A stretch of 64,000 bases of DNA from Portulaca oleracea (lineage: Eukaryota; Streptophyta; Magnoliopsida; Caryophyllales; Portulacaceae), in assembly GCA_029582165.1 (NCBI GenBank), contig CM055870.1, positions 4,675,332 to 4,739,331 of the forward strand, in the 5' to 3' direction. Under the pieces are notes generated by a model that did no database searches, had not been told where the DNA came from, and saw only the letters and a program-made list of their open reading frames with translations. Below are positions 1 to 13,594 of this stretch, piece after piece. The position numbers and the translations under genes were made by a program. Within the stretch, counting starts at the first letter, position 1; each line of letters opens with the position of its first letter.

Positions 1-140
1 ACTAGGACTCAATTGTGTCCCATACTAGACTCCTAATTCCTAAAGAGTTAGGACAATGTCTTAGGAGGCTTTTTCCCCTTCTACGAGCTGAATAATGGGA
101 ATGAGCACTCAGTAACCTGACGATTCTTGAACTCGTGCAG

Positions 141-3617
<3,477 letters not shown>

Positions 3618-4055
3618 ATCCCTCCAATTATGTCATTTTTTCCGCCTTCCTCCGCACTCGCCAGGAGCTATAATTAATGTATAATCCCCCTAATACAACT
3701 GAACTGCTGCTGCTGCTGCTTTTTTGTACTATATATATTCCTAAGGTTGAATCCATGTAACACTTAAATTCCCAAATCTCATCTTTTTTTAGTTGAGTTA
3801 AATCTACCCAGAAAATTTTGATTTTTTTTTTCAGAAGCTTTAATTTCCTGTGGTTAGAAAGTGGGATGTTTCACATGGGGGAGAAGGAGGATAGAATGTG
3901 TGGAAACATTGTGAATTGTTTGTTGCATGTTACATCATTTAATGGCTTCATGTTCTATTGCCTTGCTTATTTGGTCATTGTATGTACATGCACATACTAT
4001 TCATTAATAATAACAGTAAGATATTCCATAGTCAATGTGGCTCTTATATATATAT

Positions 4056-4413
4056 CAAAAAATTACTTAGAGGTACCCTAACTTTTGAAGAAACAATTTT
4101 TTGGTACCCTAACTTTTCAAATCTAATTTTGGGGTACCTTTACTTTTAGGATTAGAAATTATTAGGTGAATTTCTTGCGAAACTCCGATTGATTCAAATC
4201 ATTTTCGTCCACAAAAACAAACGGCATTTTTGTCCACAAAAACACTTAACCAATTTCCCGCCTAAAACTCACCGTTGAATTCAAATCATTGGCCGGAAAT
4301 TCACCTAATTATTTCTAATTCTAAAAGTTAGGGTACCCAAAATTAGTTTTTAAAAGTTGGGGTACCGGAAAAACATTTCACCAAAAGTTAGGGTACCCCT
4401 AAGTAATTTTTTG
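4056..4413. mobile_element. Foldback MULE-like MITE, family A, copy 1 (9-bp TSD)
   Basis: A near-perfect inverted repeat of 358 bp. The left end is CAAAAAATTACTTAGAGGTA and the right end is its reverse-complement counterpart TACCCCTAAGTAATTTTTTG. Three GGTACC-type blocks (GGTACCCTAACTTTT) recur in each arm. It is flanked by TATATATAT on both sides (4047-4055 and 4414-4422). That matches a 9-bp Mutator-type duplication but is low complexity, so the second copy at 10341-10675 is the stronger proof. There is no coding capacity. Confidence 0.8.
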
Positions 4414-5099
4414 TATATATATAGATATAGATATTCATATAGATATAATAGATAGAGAGACGTGACCTTGTTCTTTGGACTGGATAAAATGAGGTCTGGA
4501 TGGATTGGATAAGTTATTATGCATTTTTGAGGAATTGTGTTTTTAGAAAGGATTTTTTTTGGGAATTGTGTATGGTTTGGATTTGATTGGATTGGAAAGA
4601 GTTTTCAATTCAAAGAACATGACCCAAATTAAATGTCAAACACTGCAAGAATAACTCATTTGGGCCACGAAAATTTGACTAGAGGGGAATTTTGGGTAAT
4701 AAATTTTACATTTTAGAATTCATTTATCCAAAGAAAGTTTGTTATGAAAGCAATTCTCTAATGATCAATTAAGAAAATGACCATTAAAAAAAAAAAAAGA
4801 AACCTATTCGTAGTCAGTTTGTAAATTGGGCCATGATAAAAGCATTTCATGGTCTATTTCTATATTTGCCACCTATAGAAATAACTTTGGTGGCTAGAAA
4901 ATTCTACTTCATTTCTTATAGAAAAAAATATCTATTTATCCGCCGTTACATTTACATTAATCTAGGAATTGAGGATGAAAATTTTGCTTAGCAATTTAGA
5001 GTTCCTTCTTAAACTAAAAATTATGGATCTTTTATATATAATTTGGCTCTATTAGCAACTATCTAATGATAAATAGCCCATCAATTCACCTTTTAAATG

Positions 5100-5215
5100 C
5101 TTGTTGTTGCTGCTTGCTTTGTGTGTTCGAGACTCAATAGAAGCATCGCTACATATTAAACGGATGATGGCGCGGCTAATATAAGTTGACAACCATTGAG
5201 CTAATGGCTATAAAT
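5100..5215 (-). repeat. Possible tRNA-derived SINE head (remnant)
   Basis: Read on the minus strand from about 5207, the sequence contains ATTAGCTCAATGGTTGTCA, which resembles a pol III A box. About 75 bases later comes TGAGTCTCGAACAC, a weak B-box-like motif. The spacing is wide and no tail or target duplications were found. It could be chance. Confidence 0.28.
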
Positions 5216-5289
5216 TATACAGTGATTAATAACATCTAGTGGTCATTTTCTTTTATATATACTAATGGTCACTAGGGATGGCAATGGTC

Positions 5290-5520
5290 GGAGGTGAATC
5301 GGAGGTAGGTACCTTCACCTTCGCTCCAATTAATAATCGGAGGTGGAGGTCCACCTCCAAATCCGATTAATCGGAGGTGAGAGGACCTTCAAATCCGAAC
5401 TTAATCGGAGGTGCCTAACTCCAACTCCGACTCCGATTACCTCCGATTCCGATTAACTGTTATACAAGTTCATAAAATGATTTCATTCGACTCCGATTAA
5501 CTCCGACTCCGATTACCTAT
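5290..5520. repeat. hAT left subterminal repeat cluster
   Basis: Many short direct and inverted copies of AATCGGAGGT and AACTCCGATT-like motifs lie within 250 bp of the left terminus, including a GGAGGTCCACCTCC palindrome near 5345. Subterminal motif arrays of this kind bind transposase in characterised hAT elements. The binding role here is inferred. Confidence 0.75.
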
Positions 5521-5894
5521 TATACAATTCCATAAAATGATTCCAAAACGATCATAACTGTTATACATCAGAAATAATGTCTCAATCATCATAAGATTCC
5601 AAAACAATAAAACCTAAAATAAAAGTATTACATACCAATCATAATTCATACATAACAAAATACAACACATAAAGTCACACAAGTACATAACCGAATGTCC
5701 AATGTTTGCTTCCATTAAAAAAATGTCTAATGTTTGCAAATATGAAACTCTCAAAGGTACAATGCTTCATCAATCATCTTGAACTTGCACCTATAATAAA
5801 AACAACAAAATTAATATAGGAGATTAGAATACAACAGTTAAATTATTCATTGAAGAAAAATTTAGCAAACAAAATGAATTACAATGCTTTTGAA

Positions 5895-8153
5895 GTACCT
5901 CATTATCACTAGCGTCCTCATCTTCATCGATGTGACAATGAGAATGGATTTTCTTTAGTAGCATCTACGACCAATTATACAAAAAAAATGAATTATTTAT
6001 TAGAATGAAAGTACAAAACTCTTGAAACTTATCACGAATAAGCAAATAATTAATGACTTACCTTCAAACATTACACCTCGCCAACTTTGAAGACACATCA
6101 AAGCTTCAACAGTTGATGGTTTAAGTTCATTGCGATGTGGCTAATAAGTTTACCACCCACACTAAATGCACTCTCTGAATGAACGTTAGAAATTGTCACT
6201 GCAAGTATATCTCTCGCTATCATTGATAGGATTGGGATCTGAACCGAGTTGATTTTCCACCATGCCAAAAGCCCCGATTTAACATCATCAAGTGAAATTG
6301 TTCCTCTTCCAAGTAATTATCAACTTCGATTTGGTGTCTTCTTAGGTGTTTGTTTTTCACATGGTTTTGCCACATTAAACAATATTCCACACCCTCCAAT
6401 GGTAATTTCCCGAACTAGAATCAGTCTCCATAGAATGTTTTGGAGATGACTCGATATTGAATCAAGTTTGATCTTATAATTCTCAAATAAGTCATGCAAA
6501 TTCTTAACTCTAGCACGTTGATACTCAGCCTCATCTCCATATATAAGATCATAAAAAAATGATACGCATTCCATTTTTCTTCTAGGATCCAACACTGAAG
6601 CTACTCCCAAAAGTCCATGTATGTCATCCCAATATTTGTCAAACTTCACAAACATACTCTTAGCCATAGTCTCAATCACAGAATTCCCACACACCATCCA
6701 ATTTCTCAATGCCAATCTAATTCCACAAACTTTTTCAAAAAATAAATTGGCGGTGCGATATTTCGAACCTGAAATTTCTTCTGTGACACACTTAAATAAG
6801 ACCAGCCGATCACAAATTTCCCTAGCCATCTGCCACTCTTCTTGAGTAGGTAATGAGAACTTTTCAACTTTTCCTTTGCTATTCTTCTTCAACCTTACAA
6901 AAACATCTTTGTAGTGAAGGGCAGTCTCTAGCATGTCATAAGTTGAATTCCATCTGGTCAAACTATCCAACTCAAGCTTCTTGCCTCCTCCAAGCTTATA
7001 GTACCTACAAGCATCTTCAAATTTTTCAACCCTTTTTGGAGTTGCGCTCCAAAAAGCTACTGCATCCCGAACCTTCTCAATAGCATTACCAATTACACTT
7101 AAACCATCTCGAACAATCAAATTCAATATATGAGCACAACATCGCATGTGCAAAAATTTACCATCCAACATAAGTGTTGTATAATCAAGCTTTTCCAGCA
7201 AATTCTCTATAACACCGTCATTGGTCGAGCAGTTATCCACAGTAATAGTTGAAAGTCTCTCATCCAAATTAAAATCAACCAAACAATCAAGCAACACTTT
7301 AGAAATAGTGACGGCGGTATGTGGACATGGTACATATGCATATCTAAATGAAAGTAAACAAATTAATCAATTAGATATGTTGTAAAATTCACAAGCAATG
7401 AAGAAAAAATACAATAAAAGAATGTAGGAAAGTTACTTACCGAATAATACGACTTTGTAAAGTCCACTCTTCATCGATGAAGTGCGCTGTCACGGCCATA
7501 TACCCCCTTTTCTGATGCTTTGCAGTCCACATATCAGTAGTAATGGCAACTCGTCCTTGTGATGCAATCAGTCTTTTTAAACATTCTATCTCTTCCTTGT
7601 AAGCAGCCATGATATCGGACTTCAGAGTATTCCTTGAAACAACCTTAAAATCTGGATTCAAGACTTTTGAATATCTAATAAATCCAATGTGGTCAACCAT
7701 GCTAAGAGGATAGCAATGCAATGCAATCATATTACATAACTCATGCCTTGCTAAATCTTGACTGAACTTGTACTTTCCCACTGTAATAGAAGTACTATCC
7801 TTCTTAATTGTTCCTTTCAAGAAGCTTTGCGCAATGTCAACTTTGTTTGAGGTCTTTAAACATTTTTTCAAATGTTCCCACAAATGTGTAGTTCCACTCT
7901 TGCTACCACCAACATAATCATTTTTGCAACCTTCGCATAATGCCCTTTCCCGACCTTTTATTGTAACTTTGTCAAAATATTCCCACACTCCTGATGTTGT
8001 CTTTCTCTTTCTTTTCCGTCCATCAGTATCTTCCCCCTCAGTTGCATTGTTACCAATTTGGCCACTGGGAGTCACATTTGCCACAACTGGAGATGATTAC
8101 CCTTGCATAGATTCCAAATCAATAGCATTGGAAGGTCTGGTTTCATCAGTCAT
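5895..8153 (-). pseudogene. hAT transposase (BED zinc finger + RNase H-like + dimerisation region), inactivated
   Basis: The best frame begins at an ATG at 8153-8151 and meets a TAA at 8099-8097 after 18 codons. Reading resumes in the same frame. Next comes a BED-type zinc finger (WEYFDKV, then CEGC and later H/C ligands, about 8000-7870). ITTDMWTA supplies the first RNase H-like acidic residue. A clean intron at 7440-7344 (GTAAGT...TTTAG) joins to TVDNCSTND and CAHILNLIVRDG. The block VLDPRRKMECVSF is at about 6600. The C-terminal dimerisation region is recognisable (ARDILAV, then SESAFSVGG, near 6230-6150), but it is split by at least two frameshifts, at roughly 6400-6290 and 6140. A short acidic 3' exon may lie near 5965-5900. 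The lesions indicate a dead source copy. Confidence 0.88.
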
Positions 8154-9369
8154 CTTGAACAACAGTCACTGTTACGACAATAGGTAAAACAAAATAAGAG
8201 GAGTAAGAAGGAATACTCTCAGACCAAAAATCCTTGCAGTGCCAATTTCCCTTGGATTAGAGTATAAATCCTAAATTAATTCGTCAAGTATAAATTCTAA
8301 ATAAACCAGACCACACTAAATGAAACCAGACAATAGGTAAAACAAAAAAAATGTCTTTAACATTCTCTAATAACATTCCAAAGCAACCCAAATAAACAAT
8401 GACACTCAGAAGTCATAACGAATACTCTCAGACCAAACATTTTCACATCCTCCAATGCTAATAGGACAACAATATGAATCAGACCAGATATTCATGATTT
8501 AACAAAATTATCAGATATGGAATAATTCAAGATTTAATATATCAATGACATTCAAAATTATCAGATATGCCTCATGAATTTTGCCTCCTCTTTTCAATTT
8601 TATTTATTTTTTAATTTTTCTGGGTTGTGATCAATTAATTTTAAAATAAGGCCTACAAAAGATGAGAAATTTTAAAATAAGGCCTACAAAATAAGGCACT
8701 CAAACTTAGATTATATTATATCAAAAATATTATGAACATTATGTGTATTCTTAGTATCAATGAAAATACTATTACCCAGATTGGCATTTTGTTGTGTTGC
8801 TTTTGTCCAGCATGTGTTGTAATTTATTAAATCTGACATGTGTAAGGTAGGTGTATCATTGCAGCTTATTGATTCAGCAATCACTAGCAACATGTCAACG
8901 CACAGCTTATTGATTCAGAAATTAGAAAACTGACCTCAATATTGTCCGAGTGAGCTGCGTGCAAAGAAGGGAGGGGCGAACTGCCTGAGCAGAGCAAAGG
9001 GAACTTAGCTTCAGGCTTTAGCACCGAGCACCGAACACTCGAGCAGAGGCAGATCTGAGAGGAGTATGAGACTGTGAGACTGTGAGAGTGAGAGTTGAGA
9101 ATGAGAGAAAGAGGCAGATCTGAGAATGATATAAAAAAAAAAGGGAACTGACCTTCACTCCTTCAGGCTTCAGCAAGCACCGAGCACTCAGGCGTGGCGA
9201 GAGGAGAGCGAAAGTCGAAGGAGGAGGGAGCAGAGCAGCAGCAAAGGTCGAAGGAGGCAGGCGAGCAGCGATTCTGTCTTAAAATTAGGGTTTTCTGGTT
9301 TAATATACGGACAGCCGGGGCGGTCATTTTAATTTTTAGTTTTTTAATAATTTTATATATTAATTATTA

Positions 9370-9550
9370 TAATCGGACTTAATCGGATTCGGACTTAATC
9401 GGATCGGAGGTGGTCACCTTCATACCCGCCCCAATTATAATCGGAGTCGGATTTTTTTAATCGGAGTCAGATTCGAAGTTTTTTTTAGTCGAATTCGGAC
9501 TCGGTTTTTTTAGTCGGAGCGAATCGGATTTGCTTCGGATTCGGACTTGA
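9370..9550. repeat. hAT right subterminal repeat cluster
   Basis: Repeated TCGGACTTAATCGGA, AATCGGAGTCGGA and TTTTAGTCGGA motifs precede the right terminus and mirror the motif set of the left end. As at the left end, they are probable transposase-binding sites, inferred from hAT biology. Confidence 0.75.
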
Positions 9551-10340
9551 CTGCCATCCCTAATGGTCACTACGTGAACTGTGTGGCTAACTTACTTATT
9601 AGCCATAAAAGGTTCCATAACAGATATAAAAAATAATCCAAGTTGAACATTAGTAAGCCATTGCATTAGACATGACCTTATACTCTATGACATATTACTG
9701 AAAATAATTTCAAGACTAATTACATTGATCACGGGAAATTTCCACATTAGCACCATGTACTATTAATTTCAAAGCTGAGTGAGTTATTCTTGTCATGTAA
9801 ATAAAAATATTTTTATGTTAAAAGATAATATTTGAGGAAATGAAGTCTGAATAAAAGAATTAAATGTTTGCATGATAAGATTGACGAAGCACATATATAT
9901 CACAAACAAAGTAAATAAAATTTAATTTGATAATACTAGTACTACACAAACTTCTGATATTTTTAAAGAAAACAAAAAATGACACATGTAACTTCCTATA
10001 TGTATATTCTCATCTTTCAAAATTGAATTTCAAAAATTAAACTGTTGGAATTTGGATAGGGGAGCATTCCAAGTGTTAACTGATTATGGGTACATGTGGA
10101 ATATTGTTATAAAACCCTAACTCAAACCAATTCCAACCTTTCCTTTCCTTTTCTTTCCTCTTCTTACTTTATCAGTCTTCACTCAATCCAACCATTCTAA
10201 AGAACAGGCCGGGTCATAGATAGATTCAATTGTGAATTGATAATCACCGATAAATTTTATAATCCAAGATTAGAGATAATTAGGTAAATATTAAACGTAC
10301 TGTACATGATAACTGAGAGTTGTATTTCTGTTTGTGAAAG

Positions 10341-10675
10341 GACAAAATTACTCAGAGGTACCTCAATATTTGGAAAAACCCAAACTTCTCAAAACTCATT
10401 TTGAGGTATCCTTACTTTTTGGGTTAGTAATTATTTGGTACTTTTGCCATTAATTTTATTAAGTGACCGCAATACCCTTATTCTTCTTCTTCAATTGTAT
10501 TTCTTCGAGAATGGAAGAACAAGGGCATTTCGGTCACATAATAAAATTGATGACCGGAAAAGCACATAATAATTACTAATTCTAAAATTAAGGGTACCCC
10601 AAAATGAGTTTTGAAAAGTTGGGATACCAGAAAAACATTTCACCAAAAATTAGAGTACCTCAGAGTAATTTTTTG
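10341..10675. mobile_element. Foldback MULE-like MITE, family A, copy 2 (perfect 9-bp TSD)
   Basis: A 335-bp palindromic element homologous to 4056-4413, with the same alternating GGTAC/ACTTTT blocks. The left terminus is GACAAAATTACTCAGAGGTA and the right terminus is CTCAGAGTAATTTTTTG. It is flanked by perfect 9-bp duplications TTGTGAAAG (10332-10340 and 10676-10684), which point to the Mutator superfamily. It encodes nothing. Confidence 0.87.
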
Positions 10676-10863
10676 TTGTGAAAGTGACACGCATATATAT
10701 ATTAGAATCGGAATTAATTTGATGAAGAATTTAGAAAATGAAATAATTAATCTTTGGTGAGTCTAGCTATGAACATGGTCTTCTCTTTAAATGCAAGCTA
10801 AAAGAAGTGACATAAACATATATATATATATCAGTAATTTGATATTGAGTGGAGTCCAAGTTA

Positions 10864-11144
10864 GGTCGTGTTCTTCTATGAGGTAGATATGTGCGAAAAT
10901 GGTGCGGTAATATGAAATATTTGTGGAATGTGCGGTAAGGTGTGGAATGATATGGTAAAATTTGTGAAAAATGTGAATATAGTAGATGAGGAGGGATAAT
11001 GTGAAAAGTCGATGAGAAAAGTGACAAGATATATTAGTAATGATTGTACTACGTACAATCTGATATGGTATGGTAAAGTGTAGAAGAATATTGAGTAATA
11101 TGGTAAATTATGGTACCACACTGTATATATGAAATAACAGGGCC
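10864..11144. mobile_element. Tourist/Harbinger-like MITE (TTA TSD)
   Basis: It starts GGTCGTGTTCTTCTATGAGG and ends ATAACAGGGCC, with TTA on both sides (10861-10863 and 11145-11147). The interior carries runs of GTGCGGTA/TGGTAA, the complement of the CCACA/TACCGC motifs seen in sister copies at 18294, 26565 and 30690. It is a diverged member of the window's most abundant MITE family. Confidence 0.75.
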
Positions 11145-11794
11145 TTAGAAAAGGTATCCGGGATGCGATGACACCTAAGCTTACATCTAATATGATAATT
11201 AAGCGTAGGGATGACTACTACTCGATCTCTTTAATTAGAGCTCATGGCACTAATTAGCTTAATTAACTCAGTATTTACGCCATAATCATGTTTTGTTTGC
11301 TCAGTACGTATGCATGGCCAGCTTCCTTAGCTTCTACTATAATTTTTCATCTCAATCAAGATATATAGTATTTATGTTTGATCAATGGATCAACTCATCA
11401 AGCTTAATAATAACTAAACGCTTGATTAACAAGTTTGACTTTCACAATTCACATTTAGCTTTCACTGCCACAAAAATTCATAATAACTAGAAAAGCAAGA
11501 CAATATTAATTATTTGATAAAAAAGAAAGATTTTATCTATCCTCATATCACATATTTCCATATTATTTGTCTCTTAGTTAATTGTCATAGTCTTCAATAT
11601 CTATTAATTTTTTAATTGATGATTTTTCATACAATATGAAATATTTTATTAGCAATTATAATAACAAATCATTGTATATTGAGAAACTTATAGTTAAAAT
11701 TTTTAATATTTGATGGTACAAATCATATGGAATGGAAGGGTACTTTTTTTAATAAAGAGAGTTTCTTTTGAATGAATAGCGGAAAGGAAACTAA

Positions 11795-11982
11795 GACACC
11801 GTTCTTTTATGCAGTACCTCAACTTACCTCATTGCAATTTACTGCAATCTACCGCAATTTATCGCTACTTACCGCAATCTACTATTTACCTTTTTACTAA
11901 TATCAACATTCATTTATTATTTTTCACTGCAACTTGCCGCAACTCACCGCACCGCAATTCCACGGTATAAACAAACGATGAC
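11795..11982. mobile_element. Tourist/Harbinger-like MITE, short diverged copy (TAA TSD)
   Basis: Starts GACACCGTTCTTTTATGCAG and ends GGTATAAACAAACGATGAC, an imperfect inverted pair. TAA lies on both sides (11792-11794 and 11983-11985). The interior is rich in TACCGCAAT/CTGCAAT motifs, like its relatives. Confidence 0.68.
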
Positions 11983-12444
11983 TAACCTCATAAATTCAAA
12001 TTTGCCTTTATGAAAATTAACAAAGAAGTAAGAACCCTTAAAGATCCTATAAATAGAAGCAAAAAAGGTTAGAAAAAGTGAGGAAAACACAACTTTACAG
12101 ATATAATAAATAACAAAGCAGTTTACTAAAAGCAAAGTATGGAATAACTTGAAACTTTTTACCTACAGTGACAGTACTACTGCTGTAAAAAGTTTTATGC
12201 ATCACAGCATCAGCCCAAATACAATCCACCTCACTTCCCTGTTCATGTTTCATGCTTCATAGAAATATATACCTCGATTTCCCCCTTTTTTTTATAAAAA
12301 AAAAGAAATAATTCAAAGCATCTGTATTCATAATCCTACGTGGAATTTGTACAACAATACTGTTATTAGCCAGACAGTAGAGCTGTTGATGATCCCGGAG
12401 CTTTTATTTTCTCAAAAAACTTAAAAAGAAAGAAAAAATAGAAG

Positions 12445-12454
12445 TGGCGCCAAA
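12445..12454. promoter_or_regulatory. E2F-type site upstream of the SMR gene
   Basis: TGGCGCCAAA, reverse complement TTTGGCGCCA, matches the E2F consensus TTTSSCGC. It lies about 850 bp upstream of the SIAMESE-RELATED start codon, in a short GC-richer patch (12445-12520) unlike the AT-rich surroundings. A role in cell-cycle control of the neighbouring CDK-inhibitor gene is inference. Confidence 0.5.
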
Positions 12455-12524
12455 TTCCAAGTCAATGTGGTCACTGGTCAGCACTCGCCCCTTCCATGCT
12501 GCCCGCGGTCAGTCCCTCTTGTTC

Positions 12525-12534
12525 TATATATAAA
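12525..12534 (+). promoter_or_regulatory. TATA-like box, now separated from the SMR gene by a MITE
   Basis: TATATATAAA follows the GC-richer patch and directly abuts the start of a composite MITE insertion. It may be an upstream TATA box stranded by the insertion; a second candidate sits closer to the gene at 13033. Confidence 0.35.
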
Positions 12535-12935
12535 ACCCTGTTCTTTTGCGCAATAAAATTGGTGTAGTAAATGATATGGTATTATAATGTTATAAAAAGT
12601 GTGGTCTAATATACTCTCTTTGTTCTTTTTTAGCTATAATTTATGATTTTTTGTGCCAATTTTTAATTAATAATTTTTAATATAAATGTTTTGTAAAAAA
12701 TATAATATTATACTTTATTAATAGTATTTTTTATTACGAATCCAATGACATCAATATGGTATGATGAATCATGGTATAAATTAAAATATTAACGGTCAAA
12801 ATTTTGACACAATTTTCAAAGAAGACTAATAAAACCAAACAGAGGGAGTAGTAAGATATTAGTCATATTTTTCATAAATTTTAACATATCATTCCACACG
12901 TTATCATACTTTAACCGCATAAAAAGAATTACATC
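12535..12935. mobile_element. Diverged Tourist-like MITE containing a nested Stowaway-like MITE
   Basis: The left end reads CCCTGTTCTTTTGCGCAA and the right end CCGCATAAAAAGAATTACATCC, an imperfect inverted pair of the family seen at 18294-18580. The middle holds the Stowaway-like element 12614-12848. Target duplications of the outer element are unclear, so its edges are approximate. Confidence 0.5.
12614..12848. mobile_element. Stowaway-like MITE (TA TSD)
   Basis: Begins CTCTCTTTGTTCTTTTTTAG and ends AAAACCAAACAGAGGGAG, with TA on each side (12612-12613 and 12849-12850). Terminal CTCYCT...AGRGAG repeats and TA duplications fit Tc1/Mariner-derived Stowaway elements. Confidence 0.68.
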
Positions 12936-13032
12936 CTAGCATGTATTATTATCCAAACTAATCTAATTTCACCCTTGGTTTAAACTTTGGAAATAAAATT
13001 ATTGGGGTTCACATTCACCCTTTACGCTCCCG

Positions 13033-13040
13033 TATATAAT
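13033..13040 (+). promoter_or_regulatory. Probable TATA box of the SMR gene
   Basis: TATATAAT lies 258 bp upstream of the ATG at 13298, followed by a pyrimidine-rich CT leader typical of plant 5' UTRs. The transcription start is therefore expected near 13065-13075. Confidence 0.5.
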
Positions 13041-13297
13041 TGGTTTCCTTTGCTTAGCACACGAGTTTAATTTTTCCTCGGGTTCTCTTTCTCTCTCCTC
13101 TCTCTATATTAATTGTCACTCTAACCTCATTCACCATTAAAACGCGTTTACTTCCATCATCCCCCCACTTTCTCTCTCCTTTTTTTTTCCCCTTCAATTC
13201 CCTCCTCCAAACACTACACAAAAAGTCTCCTTCCAATCTCCCTCCAACTAATTGCGTGCAAAAACACACAATTTCATTTCCTTTTTCCAATATTTTT

Positions 13298-13594
13298 ATG
13301 GGTTTCTCGCCGGAAAACTGGGTAGTCGCCGGAATTCCGCTGCTGAAACCCATCTACACCGCCGGAGGAGCGGCGGAGTACGGCGGCGATGAATCCACGG
13401 CGACGACTCCGACCTCGGAAGGTTCCAGAATTCCCCTGAAGCTGCCGTGCCCACCGCCGCCGAAGAAGCGGAGGGCGAGTAAAAACGGCGGCAGGTGCAA
13501 GTACGCCGCCCCCTCCTCCAACGGTAAAAAGGAGTACTTTGTTACGCCGTCTGATTTGGAAGCCGTTTTTGTGCGCCGCCATGTTGGTTGTTAG
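13298..13594 (+). CDS. SMR: SIAMESE-RELATED (SMR)-type cyclin-dependent kinase inhibitor
   Basis: An intronless 98-residue protein starting MGFSPENWVV. The family binds CDK-cyclin complexes in the nucleus and restrains mitosis, promoting endoreduplication or stress arrest. Two family blocks are visible. TPTSEGSRIPLKLPCPPPPKKRR (residues about 39-61) corresponds to the conserved TP-(S)E...IP...CPPxPKK motif. EYFVTPSDLEAVFVRR near the C-terminus corresponds to the F-x-PPDLE motif, here with TPSDLE instead of PPDLE. Length is normal for SMRs. A basic KKRRASK stretch could help nuclear import. The ATG was preferred because the preceding open frame has no other ATG and the conserved motifs all lie downstream. 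The gene is locally GC-rich and sits alone in more than 15 kb of repeat DNA. Which SMR subgroup it belongs to cannot be told. Confidence 0.85.
   Translation: MGFSPENWVVAGIPLLKPIYTAGGAAEYGGDESTATTPTSEGSRIPLKLPCPPPPKKRRASKNGGRCKYAAPSSNGKKEYFVTPSDLEAVFVRRHVGC

Larger units (their letters stand above)
3618..5264. other. Intergenic: 3' flank of aminotransferase gene, one foldback MITE, no gene
   Basis: It begins with the probable 3' UTR of the aminotransferase, including a short CTG run near 3705-3720. It contains the foldback element at 4056-4413 and a possible SINE remnant near 5100-5215. The remainder is AT-rich, without an open frame that looks like protein. Short frames near 3818-4149 lack family resemblance and overlap the foldback arm. 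Confidence 0.75.
5273..9562 (-). mobile_element. hAT-superfamily DNA transposon, complete ends, decayed transposase
   Basis: A 4290-bp element bounded by 11-bp terminal inverted repeats TAGGGATGGCA. The left copy is at 5273-5283 and the right copy (TGCCATCCCTA) ends at 9562. The flanks carry a perfect 8-bp target duplication ATGGTCAC (5265-5272 and 9563-9570), the hAT hallmark. Both subterminal regions are packed with short CGGAGGT/AATCCGA/TCGGACTTAATCGG motifs, as expected for transposase binding sites. The transposase is on the minus strand and damaged, so the copy is not expected to be autonomous, although its ends look competent. Confidence 0.95.
9571..12444. other. Intergenic, AT-rich, MITE-containing, no gene
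   Basis: No credible protein frame. Embedded elements are the family A foldback copy at 10341-10675 and two Tourist-like elements at 10864-11144 and 11795-11982. The flanking AT-rich DNA shows no RNA gene that I could recognise. Confidence 0.7.
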
